A stretch of DNA of 64,000 bases, from NCBI GenBank assembly GCA_026224825.1, contig JAMFRO010000022.1, forward strand, positions 310,001 through 374,000, read 5' to 3'. Made by a program: the position numbers and the translations under genes. The first letter of the stretch is position 1; each line of letters begins with the position of its first letter. This document shows, piece after piece, positions 34,100-43,122 of the stretch. The notes under the pieces were generated by a model. The model worked only from the letters and a program-made list of their open reading frames with translations, did no database searches and was not told the origin of the DNA. Origin of the DNA: a bacterium. GTDB lineage: Bacteria > Pseudomonadota > Alphaproteobacteria > Acetobacterales > Acetobacteraceae.

Positions 34100-36316
34100 T
34101 TACTCACCAAACTTATTGCCGCGCGGGAAACCATTGGGCGGCAGCCGCCCAGCAGTAGCCCGTGCCCCCTGCCAATCCGTCAGTTTCGTTTCCGTCCGCG
34201 TCTTCTCGCCAATGCGCCAGGTCAGCCCATCAGCTTTCGCAAACACCTTCACATCCGCCATGCCGCCATCCTTATATTTCTGCAACTGCACCCCGGCGCC
34301 GCGCGGCATTTCCGGCAACTGGTCCAGCGGAAACACCAGCAATTTCCGGTTCTGCCCGATGACCGCGACATAATCGCCATTCACCGGCACGCAGGCCGCC
34401 CATTCCTCACCGGGTTTCAGCACCAAAATCGTCTTGCCCGCCCGCCGCTCGGAGGTCAGCTCCACCCCAGGCAATAAAAAGCCCCGGCCGGAGGAAGACG
34501 CCACCAGATATTTCTGCGCCGCATCCGCAACGAACAGCCGCAGCACCCCATCCTCATTGGTAAGCTCCACCAGCAGCCGTATCGCCAGCCCATCACCCCG
34601 CCCGCGCGGAATATCGGAGCCCTTCAGCGTATACACCCGCCCATTGGTCGCCAGCAGCGCGATCTTATCGGTGGACTCACAGCGCAGCAGATGCGCGAGT
34701 TTATCCCCCTCCTTGAACTTCAGCTCCGCCCCTTCCGCCAGATGCCCCTTCTGCGCCCGTATCCACCCCTTCTCGGACAGAATCACGGTAATCGCCTCAC
34801 GCTCCACCAGCGCCTCGGCCACAATCTCCAGCACCGGTGCCGCGGCCGAAATCTTCGTCCGCCGCAACCCCAGCGGCCCCTTGCCGAATTTTTCCCGAAC
34901 CTCGGTAATCTCCTCGCCGATTTTCACCCAGCGCTTGCTGTCATCCTTAAGCAGCCCCTGCAGCCCCTTCTGCTCCGCCGAGAGCTTCTTATGCTCATTG
35001 CGGATCTCCATCTCTTCCAGCTTGCGCAACGCCCGCAGCCGCATATTGAGAATCGCCTCGGCCTGCACATCCGTCAGCTCAAACACCTTAATCAACTGCG
35101 CCTTCGGCTCATCCTCAAACCGGATAATCCGAATCACCTCATCAAGATTCAAGAAAACCTTGATATACCCATCAAGAATCTCAAGCCTCCTGGCAATCGC
35201 ATCCAGCCGGTATTGCGAGCGCCGCACCAGCACCTCGTGGCGATGGTCCAGCCAGGCGCGCAAAATCCCCTTCAGCCCCATCACCTTCGGCGTGCGCCCA
35301 TCCAGCACATTCATATTCATGGAAAAACGAGACTCAAGCTGCGTCGCCCGGAACAGCGAGGCCATCAGCATCTCAGGGTCCACCGTGCGCGCCTTGGGCT
35401 CCAGCACCAGCCGTATCGTCTCGGCACTCTCATCGCGCACATCCGCCAGCAGCGGCAATTTCTTATCGCCCAGCAACAGCGCAATCTGCTCCACCAGCCG
35501 GGATTTCTGCACTTGATACGGGATCTCTGTAACAACAATCACCCAGGTGCCGTGCTTCTGCTCCTCGCGCACCCATTTCGCCCGCGTGCGCAAACTGCCG
35601 CGCCCGGTCTCATAGGCCGCGCATATCGTCGCCTCATCCTCCACAAGCTCCCCGCCCGTGGGAAAATCCGGCCCGCGCATATGCACCAGCAACTGCGCCG
35701 TCGTCGCTTCAGGATGCGCAATCAAATGTTGCGCCGCCGCACAAACCTCCCCCACATTATGCGGCGGAATCGAGGTCGCCATACCCACCGCAATCCCCGC
35801 CGCCCCATTGGCCAGCAGGTTCGGAAACGCCCCCGGCAGCACCATCGGCTCGTTTTCCTCGCCATCATAGGTGGCGCGGAAATCCACCGCATTCTCATCG
35901 ATGCCGCGCAGCAAAAACTCCGCAACCTCGGTCAGCCGCGATTCCGTATAGCGCATCGCCGCGGCATTATCCCCGTCGATATTGCCGAAATTCCCCTGCC
36001 CCTCGATAAGAGGAAAGCGCGACGAAAACTCCTGCGCCAACCGCACCAGCGCCTCATAGATCGAGCTATCCCCATGCGGATGGAACTTACCCATCACATC
36101 GCCCACCACGCGCGCGCATTTCTTAAACCCCGAGCGCGGGTCGAGCTTCAACTGATGCATCGCGTAAATCAGCCGCCGGTGCACCGGCTTCAGCCCATCA
36201 CGCACATCCGGCAGCGAGCGCGACATGATGGTGGAGAGCGCATAGGCCAGATACCGCTCGGACAAGGCGCTGCCCAGTGCCAGATCCTCGATCTGCCCGC
36301 CCATATCTATCGGCAT
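34100..36316 (-). CDS. parC: DNA topoisomerase IV subunit A (ParC)
   Basis: The 738-residue type IIA topoisomerase subunit has the helix-turn-helix and quinolone region ([20 protein letters not shown]), the catalytic tyrosine in [12 protein letters not shown], the coiled-coil gate ([20 protein letters not shown]) and C-terminal beta-pinwheel repeats. The length and C-terminus fit ParC better than GyrA. The positions equivalent to E. coli Ser80 and Glu84 are Ser and Glu, the sensitive forms. It acts with ParE, not present here, in decatenation. It is the last gene of a minus-strand group with recO upstream. Confidence 0.95.
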   Translation of the reverse strand: MPIDMGGQIEDLALGSALSERYLAYALSTIMSRSLPDVRDGLKPVHRRLIYAMHQLKLDPRSGFKKCARVVGDVMGKFHPHGDSSIYEALVRLAQEFSSRFPLIEGQGNFGNIDGDNAAAMRYTESRLTEVAEFLLRGIDENAVDFRATYDGEENEPMVLPGAFPNLLANGAAGIAVGMATSIPPHNVGEVCAAAQHLIAHPEATTAQLLVHMRGPDFPTGGELVEDEATICAAYETGRGSLRTRAKWVREEQKHGTWVIVVTEIPYQVQKSRLVEQIALLLGDKKLPLLADVRDESAETIRLVLEPKARTVDPEMLMASLFRATQLESRFSMNMNVLDGRTPKVMGLKGILRAWLDHRHEVLVRRSQYRLDAIARRLEILDGYIKVFLNLDEVIRIIRFEDEPKAQLIKVFELTDVQAEAILNMRLRALRKLEEMEIRNEHKKLSAEQKGLQGLLKDDSKRWVKIGEEITEVREKFGKGPLGLRRTKISAAAPVLEIVAEALVEREAITVILSEKGWIRAQKGHLAEGAELKFKEGDKLAHLLRCESTDKIALLATNGRVYTLKGSDIPRGRGDGLAIRLLVELTNEDGVLRLFVADAAQKYLVASSSGRGFLLPGVELTSERRAGKTILVLKPGEEWAACVPVNGDYVAVIGQNRKLLVFPLDQLPEMPRGAGVQLQKYKDGGMADVKVFAKADGLTWRIGEKTRTETKLTDWQGARATAGRLPPNGFPRGNKFGE

Positions 36317-36330
36317 AGCGACTCCCCCAA

Positions 36331-37035
36331 CTACAATTCGGAGAGCGTCTCATAAAGCTGCACCCGCGCCGGGGGAAGAGGACGATGCCGCGCCCCAAAC
36401 GCGCGTTCAAGGAAATGTCCACTCAGCCGCAGCGCGGCCAGGCAGTCGGCCGGGCTGGCCTCCACCTCCTCAACCAGAAACGCCGGCAGCGGCAACAGCC
36501 GGTCCACCCATTCCCCCGCTTGAGAAAACGTCACCGCCTTGCCCGTGCGCGGCGACACATAGGCCAGCCGGTCATTGCCGCCACCACCTGAGAGGTCCAG
36601 CCCAAACCCCAGTTCCGTCAGCAGCACCACCTCCCAGCGGCACAGCTCCGGCAGCGCAAACCCCGCAATATCAATCCCGGCCAACAGCCGCAGCAGCCCG
36701 GCAAAACTCAGCGGCGCCGCCTCGCGCTCCGGCAGCGCCCCCGCCGCCAAGGCACAAGCGGCATTCAAAATGGCCAGATTTTCCGGCGCCCCCATGGCCA
36801 GCGCCGCCACAGGCCGCACCAGCTCACCCGTCAGCGCACCCAACTGGCTCTCAACCCGCGCCACCCAGCGCGCGGCCAGAATATTACCCCGCTGCCAGAT
36901 GGCCGCCTGCCGGCGTGAGGCCCCGCCCTTGGCCATGCCCCGCCACAGCCCCTGTTCCGTCAGCACCGTCGCCAGCGCATCGCCCTCGCGATGCCCTATT
37001 GTTTCCAGCACAATGGCCGGCCCTTCCCACTCCAT
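36331..37035 (-). CDS. recO: DNA repair protein RecO
   Basis: The 234-residue RecO has an N-terminal OB-fold ([20 protein letters not shown] then [17 protein letters not shown]), helical middle ([17 protein letters not shown]) and a C-terminal helical part. It binds single-stranded DNA and helps RecR load RecA. It lies 14 bp before parC and 3 bp after the methyltransferase gene, so these genes form one transcription unit. Confidence 0.92.
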   Translation of the reverse strand: MEWEGPAIVLETIGHREGDALATVLTEQGLWRGMAKGGASRRQAAIWQRGNILAARWVARVESQLGALTGELVRPVAALAMGAPENLAILNAACALAAGALPEREAAPLSFAGLLRLLAGIDIAGFALPELCRWEVVLLTELGFGLDLSGGGGNDRLAYVSPRTGKAVTFSQAGEWVDRLLPLPAFLVEEVEASPADCLAALRLSGHFLERAFGARHRPLPPARVQLYETLSEL

Positions 37036-37038
37036 GCG

Positions 37039-38229
37039 CTAGATGAGGGAAGCAGAGATGATCTCGGCCCAGGCCCCCGCATTGGATGCCCCCAGCGAAG
37101 CCATTTCCGTGGTGAACACAATTTCGCAGCGCCCCTGATGCAAGCGCAAAGGCAGCACCAGCCCGCGCGGCCTGGTATCATGCAGGATATGGCTGCCCGT
37201 CGCCAGCACCGTGCCGGATTCGGTTATAATCTTCACCGTGAACTGCACCGCCGCCGCCTGCTCCCTGGTCACCCGGAGCGACACCTGCAACTCCTCATGG
37301 TCGCGTATTTCCACAGACAAAGTCAGCCGCGCCGGTGCCGTACCCGGCGGGTTGGGGTGCAGCCGCACCCCGCCGCCCGGCAGATGAAAAAACCCATCCT
37401 CGTCCACGTTTTCCGTCTTAAACAACCGCGCCGGCCCATCCGCCGCCAGCACCGCCACGGGCTTGGGCACAGGCGGCAGGCGCTGCTGGCCGCGCCGGTA
37501 CAGCAGCACGTAATCGCCGGAAATAACGGTGATGAACTGCGCCAGCGGATAACAACGCGCCATCTCCGCCGGCAGCGGCTTGCCCCCGGTCTCCACCGCG
37601 ATCAACCGCAGCCCCGCAGGCAGCGGCTGGCCCAGAATCAACGCCGAGGCGGCATCGGGCGTGATGATCAGCGTATCGGCATCGCTAAAGCGGTGAAAGC
37701 CGAGCAATTGCATCAACTTGCGCGTCTTTATGGTCCCGGCCGTATGCGCCATCAGCGCCGGATGCCCATGCGCCCCCACCCGGTCAAAATACCCGTATTG
37801 CCCTTCCTCTACCCCCACCGCCGTGGCCACATAGGTGATATTGTCATAGGACAAAGTGTTGAGCAGTGCCGTGCGCTGCAGCCCCGGATCAGCCTCGGTG
37901 GCCAGAATTTCCGCCCCCGGATACTCACTGGCCAAAGCCACAGCACGATACCCAGCCCCGGCCCCAATCTCCACAATCCGCCGCGGCTCATGCGCGCATT
38001 TCAGCCCTCTGGCGGCCGGGTCGAGCATGGCAATGGCCCGCTCCACATCCCCCGTACCGGCCCGCACCCACAGCGGATGCACCCGCTCCTCCACCATAAT
38101 GGCGGCAAGCCCCGTCAGCCCGCGCGTCTCCTCGCGCAACCGCACCGCGCTGGCAGCACTAGGGACATGCCCCCCCATCTCGATGAAGTCGCGGCGCGAG
38201 GCAGCGTCGCCGGGCACATCGCCCTTCAT
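37039..38229 (-). CDS. SAM-dependent methyltransferase-like protein with C-terminal extension
   Basis: The 396-residue protein has a Rossmann SAM-binding region with RIVEIGAGAGYRAVALASEY and an acidic strand end (EILATEADP). The methyltransferase part spans about residues 75-250, with FHRFSDADTLIITPDAASAL similar to FkbM or PRMT-like proteins. The remaining C-terminal part (VRLHPNPPGTAPARLTLSVE onwards) is beta-rich and unrecognised. It overlaps the upstream M20 peptidase stop by four bases and is followed after three bases by recO. Its substrate is unknown. Confidence 0.78.
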   Translation of the reverse strand: MKGDVPGDAASRRDFIEMGGHVPSAASAVRLREETRGLTGLAAIMVEERVHPLWVRAGTGDVERAIAMLDPAARGLKCAHEPRRIVEIGAGAGYRAVALASEYPGAEILATEADPGLQRTALLNTLSYDNITYVATAVGVEEGQYGYFDRVGAHGHPALMAHTAGTIKTRKLMQLLGFHRFSDADTLIITPDAASALILGQPLPAGLRLIAVETGGKPLPAEMARCYPLAQFITVISGDYVLLYRRGQQRLPPVPKPVAVLAADGPARLFKTENVDEDGFFHLPGGGVRLHPNPPGTAPARLTLSVEIRDHEELQVSLRVTREQAAAVQFTVKIITESGTVLATGSHILHDTRPRGLVLPLRLHQGRCEIVFTTEMASLGASNAGAWAEIISASLI

Positions 38230-39356
38230 AGGAGCGCCGCCTTCGCCGTCGCCGCAAGATACCGCGCCGCAACCGGCAGCAGCGCGTCATTATAATCATA
38301 GCCAGGGTTATGCAGCGAGGCCGAAGCGCCATTGCCAATCCACGCATAGGCCCCAGGGATCTCCCGCAGAAACCGCCCGAAATCCTCCGCCGCCATGGTC
38401 GGCGGCAGATCGCGCCGCACCTCGAGCCCGGCCGCGCGCGCCGCCGCCTCGGCCAGCGCCACGGCCGGGGCATGGTTCACCGTCGCCGCCAAAGTGCTGA
38501 AAATCTCCAACTCCGCGGTCAGGTTATGCGCCGCGGCGATATGCGTTGAGAGATCGCGCAAACGCGCCTGCAATAATGTCATGGTGGTCTCGGACAAGGC
38601 CCGCATCGTGCCGGAGGCGCTGGCGGAGTCAGCTATCTGGTTACGCGCCTCACCCGCCGAGAGCGTGCAGGTAGATATAACCCCGGCCTCCAGCGGATCG
38701 GCATTGCGCGCGATGATGGTGTTCAGCGCGATGATCAGATGCGCCAGCCCCTGCACCGGGTCCGCCGTGAGATGCGGCATGGCGGCGTGTCCCGCCCGTC
38801 CGCGCAAGGTCACGGCAAAATTCGCCGCCGCCGCCATCACCGGCCCGTCATGCAGCGCCACGGTGCCGAGCGGCAGGCCCGGCCAGTTATGATAGCCAAA
38901 TATCCACTCCATCGGGAAACGCGCCAGCAGCCCGTCATCCAGCATCGCCTCCGCCCCGCCAAAACCTTCCTCGGCCGGCTGAAACACCAGATTGATCGTC
39001 CCCCGCCAATCCGGATCATCGCGCAGGAGTTGTGCCGCCCCCAGCAAAGAGGCCGTATGCCCGTCATGCCCGCAGGCATGCATCACCCCGGTATGGCGCG
39101 AGGCGTAAGGTGCGGCCGTCGTCTCATGGATCGGCAGCGCATCCATATCGGCCCGCAAGCCTATGCGCCGCCCGCCCCCACGCACCAGTTGCGCCACAAC
39201 CCCATGCCCGCCGATGCCCGCGGTATAGGCAATGCCCAGCACATCGAGCTGTTCACACACATAGGCCGCCGTGCCCGTCTCCTGGCAGGAGAGTTCCGGA
39301 TAAGAGTGCAAATGGTGCCGCCACGCTGTCATACGGGCGGCTAGATCAAACGACAT
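38226..39356 (-). CDS. M20-family amidohydrolase (hippurate hydrolase / N-acyl-amino-acid hydrolase type)
   Basis: The 376-residue metallohydrolase has RADMDALPIHE (first metal region), MHACGHDGHTASLLG with Cys-His ligands, the catalytic Glu in QPAEEGFGGA and TMAAEDFGRFLREIPGAYAW near the end, the last metal ligands. The dimerisation domain is between. It hydrolyses an N-acyl amino acid or hippurate-like amide in the cytosol. ATG 39356 is chosen; 33 extra codons upstream carry no domain. It heads the group that runs through the methyltransferase, recO and parC. Confidence 0.92.
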   Translation of the reverse strand: MSFDLAARMTAWRHHLHSYPELSCQETGTAAYVCEQLDVLGIAYTAGIGGHGVVAQLVRGGGRRIGLRADMDALPIHETTAAPYASRHTGVMHACGHDGHTASLLGAAQLLRDDPDWRGTINLVFQPAEEGFGGAEAMLDDGLLARFPMEWIFGYHNWPGLPLGTVALHDGPVMAAAANFAVTLRGRAGHAAMPHLTADPVQGLAHLIIALNTIIARNADPLEAGVISTCTLSAGEARNQIADSASASGTMRALSETTMTLLQARLRDLSTHIAAAHNLTAELEIFSTLAATVNHAPAVALAEAAARAAGLEVRRDLPPTMAAEDFGRFLREIPGAYAWIGNGASASLHNPGYDYNDALLPVAARYLAATAKAALL

Positions 39357-39672
39357 ATTCTGCCCCCTAGATTCCAGCAGGATAGTAGGAAATGTCCGGA
39401 CGTTTTGTCGATATGGAACAAGGTCTGAAAGCGCAGCAGACGGCATGTTCAGCACACAGAATTACGTATAATCAATAAATTACACTATCGATTTAGCAGA
39501 CTGACGGGCTCAGCCACGCTTTAACAATACATCTGCTGCAAGCCCGCGTCTCCGGCTGCTGCATCGCAATATATTACGCGACGGAAAGATAACGAATCTT
39601 AAATATAAGACGATTACTTGCAAGAAATAAACATAATTATTACCGAATTTTAATGTAACATCTTCGCGTGAG
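39357..39672. other. AT-rich intergenic region, no gene seen
   Basis: About 315 bp with much lower GC than its surroundings, particularly 39455-39660. A short dyad TCTTA-AATA-TAAGA lies near 39600. No open frame, RNA gene or transposase part is apparent. It probably holds the promoter of the M20-led operon at its left side and may include a horizontally acquired or decayed sequence. Confidence 0.5.
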
Positions 39673-39861
39673 CTAAGCCGCCCGCTCTCCGCCATCATCG
39701 GCCCGGCGCATATAAAACACCGCGCCGTGCAAACCGGCCGGCAGCATAACCGTAAACCCAGCCGGCACCGAACCCACATGGGTATCGCCGTGCAAAAGCT
39801 CAAGGGTCACCGGCAACTCTGGGTTGGATAAATCCAGCGCCTGCGCCACCAGCGGTACCAT
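39673..39861 (-). CDS. Small hypothetical open frame or gene remnant
   Basis: A 62-residue frame beginning MVPLVAQALDLSNPELPVTL and ending in a charged tail. It has no signal peptide, and no family was recognised. Its GC content contrasts with the AT-rich DNA next to it, so it may be the end of a lost gene. No good ribosome binding site is present. Confidence 0.3.
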   Translation of the reverse strand: MVPLVAQALDLSNPELPVTLELLHGDTHVGSVPAGFTVMLPAGLHGAVFYMRRADDGGERAA

Positions 39862-39917
39862 CGGCCTGGGCGATCTTCGCCTGCGCCACGATCATTACAA
39901 CGCGGTCGGAAGTTAAT

Positions 39918-40625
39918 TCAGGCGGATTCCGCCATCGCCAGATAATTAACGGCCAGATCGCGGCTGATATGGAAATTACGGATGCGCGGTGAGAAGGACA
40001 GCCCCGCCGTATCGGTCAGTTTCAGCCCCGCCGTCCGGCAATACCGCCCCAGCTCAGCCGGCTGGATAAATTTCTTCCATTCATGCGTCCCCATGGGCAG
40101 CAGGCGCAGGATGTACTCAGCACCCAGCTTGGCCACCATATAGGAGGCAGGTGTGCGGTTCAGCGTGGAGAGAAACAGCAACCCGCCCGGCGCCAGCAGG
40201 CTGGCCAGCGTGGCCAGAAACGCCACCGGGTCCGCCACATGCTCGATCACCTCCAGCGCCGTGATCACCGGAAACTTTTGCTCCTCCGCCACCAGCGTCT
40301 CCGCCGTGCCGTTGCGGTACTCCAGCGGCAAATGCTGCCCCTCCGCATGGGTGCTGGCGGCGACGATCACATCCGCCCCCGCATCCAGCCCCAGCACGTT
40401 GTAGCCCTTTTTAGCCAAAGCCTCGCTCAGCAACCCAGCACCGCAGCCCACATCCAACACCCGCGTCCCGGGGCCAAACCGCCGCGCAATCCGCTCCGCC
40501 ACCCATTCGGCGCGCGGCCCATTCATCATGTGCAGCGGCCGCATCGGCCCCGTTTCATCCCACCAGCGCCCCGCCAAAGCGTTGAACTGCGCGATTTCCG
40601 CATCGATGACCGAATGTGACTGCAT
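39918..40625 (-). CDS. ubiG: Ubiquinone biosynthesis O-methyltransferase UbiG
   Basis: The 235-residue class I methyltransferase begins with the UbiG N-terminus (IAQFNALAGRWWDETGPMRP) and has SAM motif VLDVGCGAGLLSEALAKKGY, then ITALEVIEHVADP and the C-terminal HEWKKFIQPAELGRY. It carries out both O-methylations of ubiquinone synthesis (2-polyprenyl-6-hydroxyphenol and the final step). It is divergent from lysC. Confidence 0.95.
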   Translation of the reverse strand: MQSHSVIDAEIAQFNALAGRWWDETGPMRPLHMMNGPRAEWVAERIARRFGPGTRVLDVGCGAGLLSEALAKKGYNVLGLDAGADVIVAASTHAEGQHLPLEYRNGTAETLVAEEQKFPVITALEVIEHVADPVAFLATLASLLAPGGLLFLSTLNRTPASYMVAKLGAEYILRLLPMGTHEWKKFIQPAELGRYCRTAGLKLTDTAGLSFSPRIRNFHISRDLAVNYLAMAESA

Positions 40626-40706
40626 TGCCGAATTTTTGCTCCGCCGCTATGTGACGCCCCACCCCGCGTATCACAGGGGACAGTTTTCCACGAGGGTTAG
40701 AGTATA

Positions 40707-41918
40707 GTGCGTATCGTGATGAAATTCGGCGGCACCTCGGTGGCCGACCTCGACCGGATTAAAAACGTGGCGAGGCGTGTCAAAGCCGAGGTCGATGCCG
40801 GTAACGAGGTCGCCGTGGTGGTCTCGGCCATGTCCGGCATCACCAACCAGCTCGTCGGCTGGTGCCAGGAGCTTTCCCCGCTGTTCGACGCCCGCGAATA
40901 TGACGCCGTGGTCGCCACAGGCGAGCAGGTCACCGCCGGGCTCACCGCCATCGCGCTGCAAACCCTGGGCATCGAGGCGCGCAGTTGGCAGGGCTGGCAA
41001 ATCGCCGTCGAGACCGACGGCCAGCACAGCAAAGCCCGCATCCAGAGCATCGAGGCCGAAGAGCTACTCGCCCGCATGGCCACCGGCCAGGTCGCCGTGA
41101 TGGCCGGTTTCCAGGGCATCGGCCCGGATAACCGCGTCACCACATTGGGCCGCGGCGGCTCGGACACGTCCGCGGTTGCTCTCGCGGCCGCCCTCAAAGC
41201 CGACCGCTGCGATATTTATACGGATGTGGATGGGATTTACACAACCGATCCGCGAATCGTCCCTGGCGCGCGTAAGCTGAATAAGATTACCTACGAGGAG
41301 ATGCTGGAGCTGGCCTCTGTGGGCGCGAAAGTGCTGCAGACGCGCTCGGTCGAGCTGGCGATGAAGGAGCGCGTGCGGGTGCAGGTGCTCTCGAGCTTTA
41401 CGGACGCACCCGGGACTTTGGTTGTTGATGAGGATGAGGTTGTGGAACAGGAAATCGTGGCGGGGATCGCCTATTCGCGTGATGAAGCAAAGGTCACCGT
41501 GCGCCAGGTGCCGGACCGGCCCGGCATCGCCGCCGCCGTGTTCGGGCCGCTCGCCGACGCACATGTCAACGTGGATATGATCGTCCAGAATGTCTCCGCC
41601 GACGGCACCACGGACATGACCTTCACCGTGGGAAAAACCGATTTCCTACGCGCCCAGGCCGTGCTGGAAGAGGCCCGCAAGGACATCGGCTATGCCGAGA
41701 TCACCGCCGACCAGGATGTGGCCAAAATCTCCGTCGTCGGCGTGGGTATGCGCAGCCATGCCGGTGTGGCTGGAACAATGTTCAAAACCCTCGCCGAGGA
41801 AGGCATCAACATCCAGGTCATCTCCACCTCCGAGATCAAGGTGAGCGTGCTGATAGCAGCCAAATACACCGAATTGGCGGTGCGGGCTTTGCACACGGCG
41901 TACCGTCTCGATGCTTGA
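40707..41918 (+). CDS. lysC: Aspartate kinase LysC
   Basis: The 403-residue aspartokinase has the substrate loop MKFGGTSVADLDRI, catalytic residues in TTLGRGGSDTSAVALAAALK, and two C-terminal ACT domains (TVRQVPDRPGIAAAVFG and KISVVGVGMRSHAGVAGTMF) for feedback control by lysine or threonine. It catalyses the first step of lysine, threonine and methionine synthesis. GTG 40707 gives the N-terminus MRIVMKFGG usual in alphaproteobacteria. Its last codons overlap the next gene by eight bases. Confidence 0.95.
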   Translation: MRIVMKFGGTSVADLDRIKNVARRVKAEVDAGNEVAVVVSAMSGITNQLVGWCQELSPLFDAREYDAVVATGEQVTAGLTAIALQTLGIEARSWQGWQIAVETDGQHSKARIQSIEAEELLARMATGQVAVMAGFQGIGPDNRVTTLGRGGSDTSAVALAAALKADRCDIYTDVDGIYTTDPRIVPGARKLNKITYEEMLELASVGAKVLQTRSVELAMKERVRVQVLSSFTDAPGTLVVDEDEVVEQEIVAGIAYSRDEAKVTVRQVPDRPGIAAAVFGPLADAHVNVDMIVQNVSADGTTDMTFTVGKTDFLRAQAVLEEARKDIGYAEITADQDVAKISVVGVGMRSHAGVAGTMFKTLAEEGINIQVISTSEIKVSVLIAAKYTELAVRALHTAYRLDA

Positions 41919-43122
41919 TACCCCGCCGGACAACGCTCTTCAGATGCTCATAGCCGCCGGTAAGGAACGTGGGTTTGTCACCTTTGCCGAGGTGGTGGCA
42001 GCACTCCCGACCAGCCGCTTCAGCTCGGAAGAGATCGAACAGGCTCTTTTGGCGCTGGATCAAGCCGGCATTGCCATTGTCGAGAAGGCAATTGACGCGC
42101 GCGAAAAGGCCGAAGTCACTTTCCAGGCCCTGACCGCGCGGGGTAGAAAATTCCTCGGCACCGAACACGCCATCCTGGCCGGTGCCATGAGCTGGGTGTC
42201 CGAGCGCCATCTCGTCTCCGCCATCTCCAACGCCGGCGGGTTCGGCGTCATCGCCTGTGGCGCCATGCCGCCGGAACTGCTGGAGAAGGAAATCGCCGCG
42301 ACCAAGGCGCTGACGGATAAGCCTTTCGGCGTGAACCTGATCACCATGCACCCGGCGCTCGAAGAGCTGATCCAGGTCTGCGTGCGGGCGAAAGTCGGCC
42401 ATGTCGTGTTCGCGGGCGGCATCCCCTCGCAAGCGAACATCCGCGCGGCAAAAGAGGGCGGCGCGAAAATCATCGCCTTCGCCCCTGCCCTCGTGCTGGC
42501 CAAAAAGCTTATCAAATCCGGTGCCGATGCGCTGGTCATCGAGGGCTCGGAAGCCGGCGGCCATATCGGCCCGGTCTCCCTCACAGTGCTGAGCCAGGAA
42601 ATCCTGCCCTATGTCACCGATGTCCCCGTCTTCGTCGCCGGCGGCCTCGGCCGTGGCGAGGCCGTGCTGGGCTACCTGGAAATGGGCGCCGCCGGTGCCC
42701 AGCTCGGCACGTTGTTCGCTGCCTCTACCGAGAGCATCGCGCATGAAAACTTCAAGAAATCCTTCGTCCGCGCCAACGCCCGCGATGCCGTGCCGTCCGT
42801 GCAGATCGACGAGCGTTTCCCCGTCATCCCCGTACGCGGCCTCGTGAACGAAGGCACCAAGCGCTTCATGCGCCACCAGGCCGAGGTGCTGAAAAAATTC
42901 CAGGATGGCGAGCTGGACAAAACCGCCGCACAGCTCGAAATCGAGCATTTCTGGGCCGGGGCTTTGCGCCGCGCCGTCATCGATGGCGATGTGGAGAGCG
43001 GCTCGGTCATGGCCGGCCAATCGGTCGGCATGGTGACGGCGGTCCTCCCCGTCGCCGACATCCTGGCCGCCATCCGGTCTCAGGCTATCTCAGCCTTGGC
43101 GGCGCGTGCAGAGCGGGGCTGA
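41911..43122 (+). CDS. Nitronate monooxygenase-like flavoprotein with N-terminal sigma-70 region 1.1-like domain
   Basis: The 403-residue protein is a fusion. Residues about 72-400 are an NMO/2-nitropropane dioxygenase TIM barrel: RKFLGTEHAILAGAMSWVSE, ISNAGGFGVIACG, DALVIEGSEAGGHIG and VFVAGGLGRGEAVLGYLEMG for FMN binding. Residues 8-62 (LQMLIAAGKERGFVTFAEVV and SSEEIEQALLALDQAGIAIV) closely resemble region 1.1 of RpoD, which has GKE.GY.T..E...LP and S..IED...... GI. ATG 41911 overlaps the lysC stop by eight bases, so the extension is in the natural reading frame. The barrel alone would need a start near codon 70. Oxidation of alkyl nitronates is the family reaction; the N-terminal role is unknown. 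Confidence 0.85.
   Translation: MLDTPPDNALQMLIAAGKERGFVTFAEVVAALPTSRFSSEEIEQALLALDQAGIAIVEKAIDAREKAEVTFQALTARGRKFLGTEHAILAGAMSWVSERHLVSAISNAGGFGVIACGAMPPELLEKEIAATKALTDKPFGVNLITMHPALEELIQVCVRAKVGHVVFAGGIPSQANIRAAKEGGAKIIAFAPALVLAKKLIKSGADALVIEGSEAGGHIGPVSLTVLSQEILPYVTDVPVFVAGGLGRGEAVLGYLEMGAAGAQLGTLFAASTESIAHENFKKSFVRANARDAVPSVQIDERFPVIPVRGLVNEGTKRFMRHQAEVLKKFQDGELDKTAAQLEIEHFWAGALRRAVIDGDVESGSVMAGQSVGMVTAVLPVADILAAIRSQAISALAARAERG

Noticed and set aside
34691-36355. 554-codon plus-strand open frame across parC
   Set aside because: It is antisense to a complete ParC and has an abnormal Arg/His/Pro/Gln-rich composition; high GC keeps such shadow frames open.
36991-38295. 434-codon plus-strand frame over the methyltransferase
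   Set aside because: Composition is dominated by Arg, His, Pro and Gln, and the minus strand has a SAM motif with tight operon spacing.
39357-39672. Possible small RNA or toxin gene in the AT-rich gap
   Set aside because: No promoter-terminator pair or open frame with a ribosome binding site could be shown.
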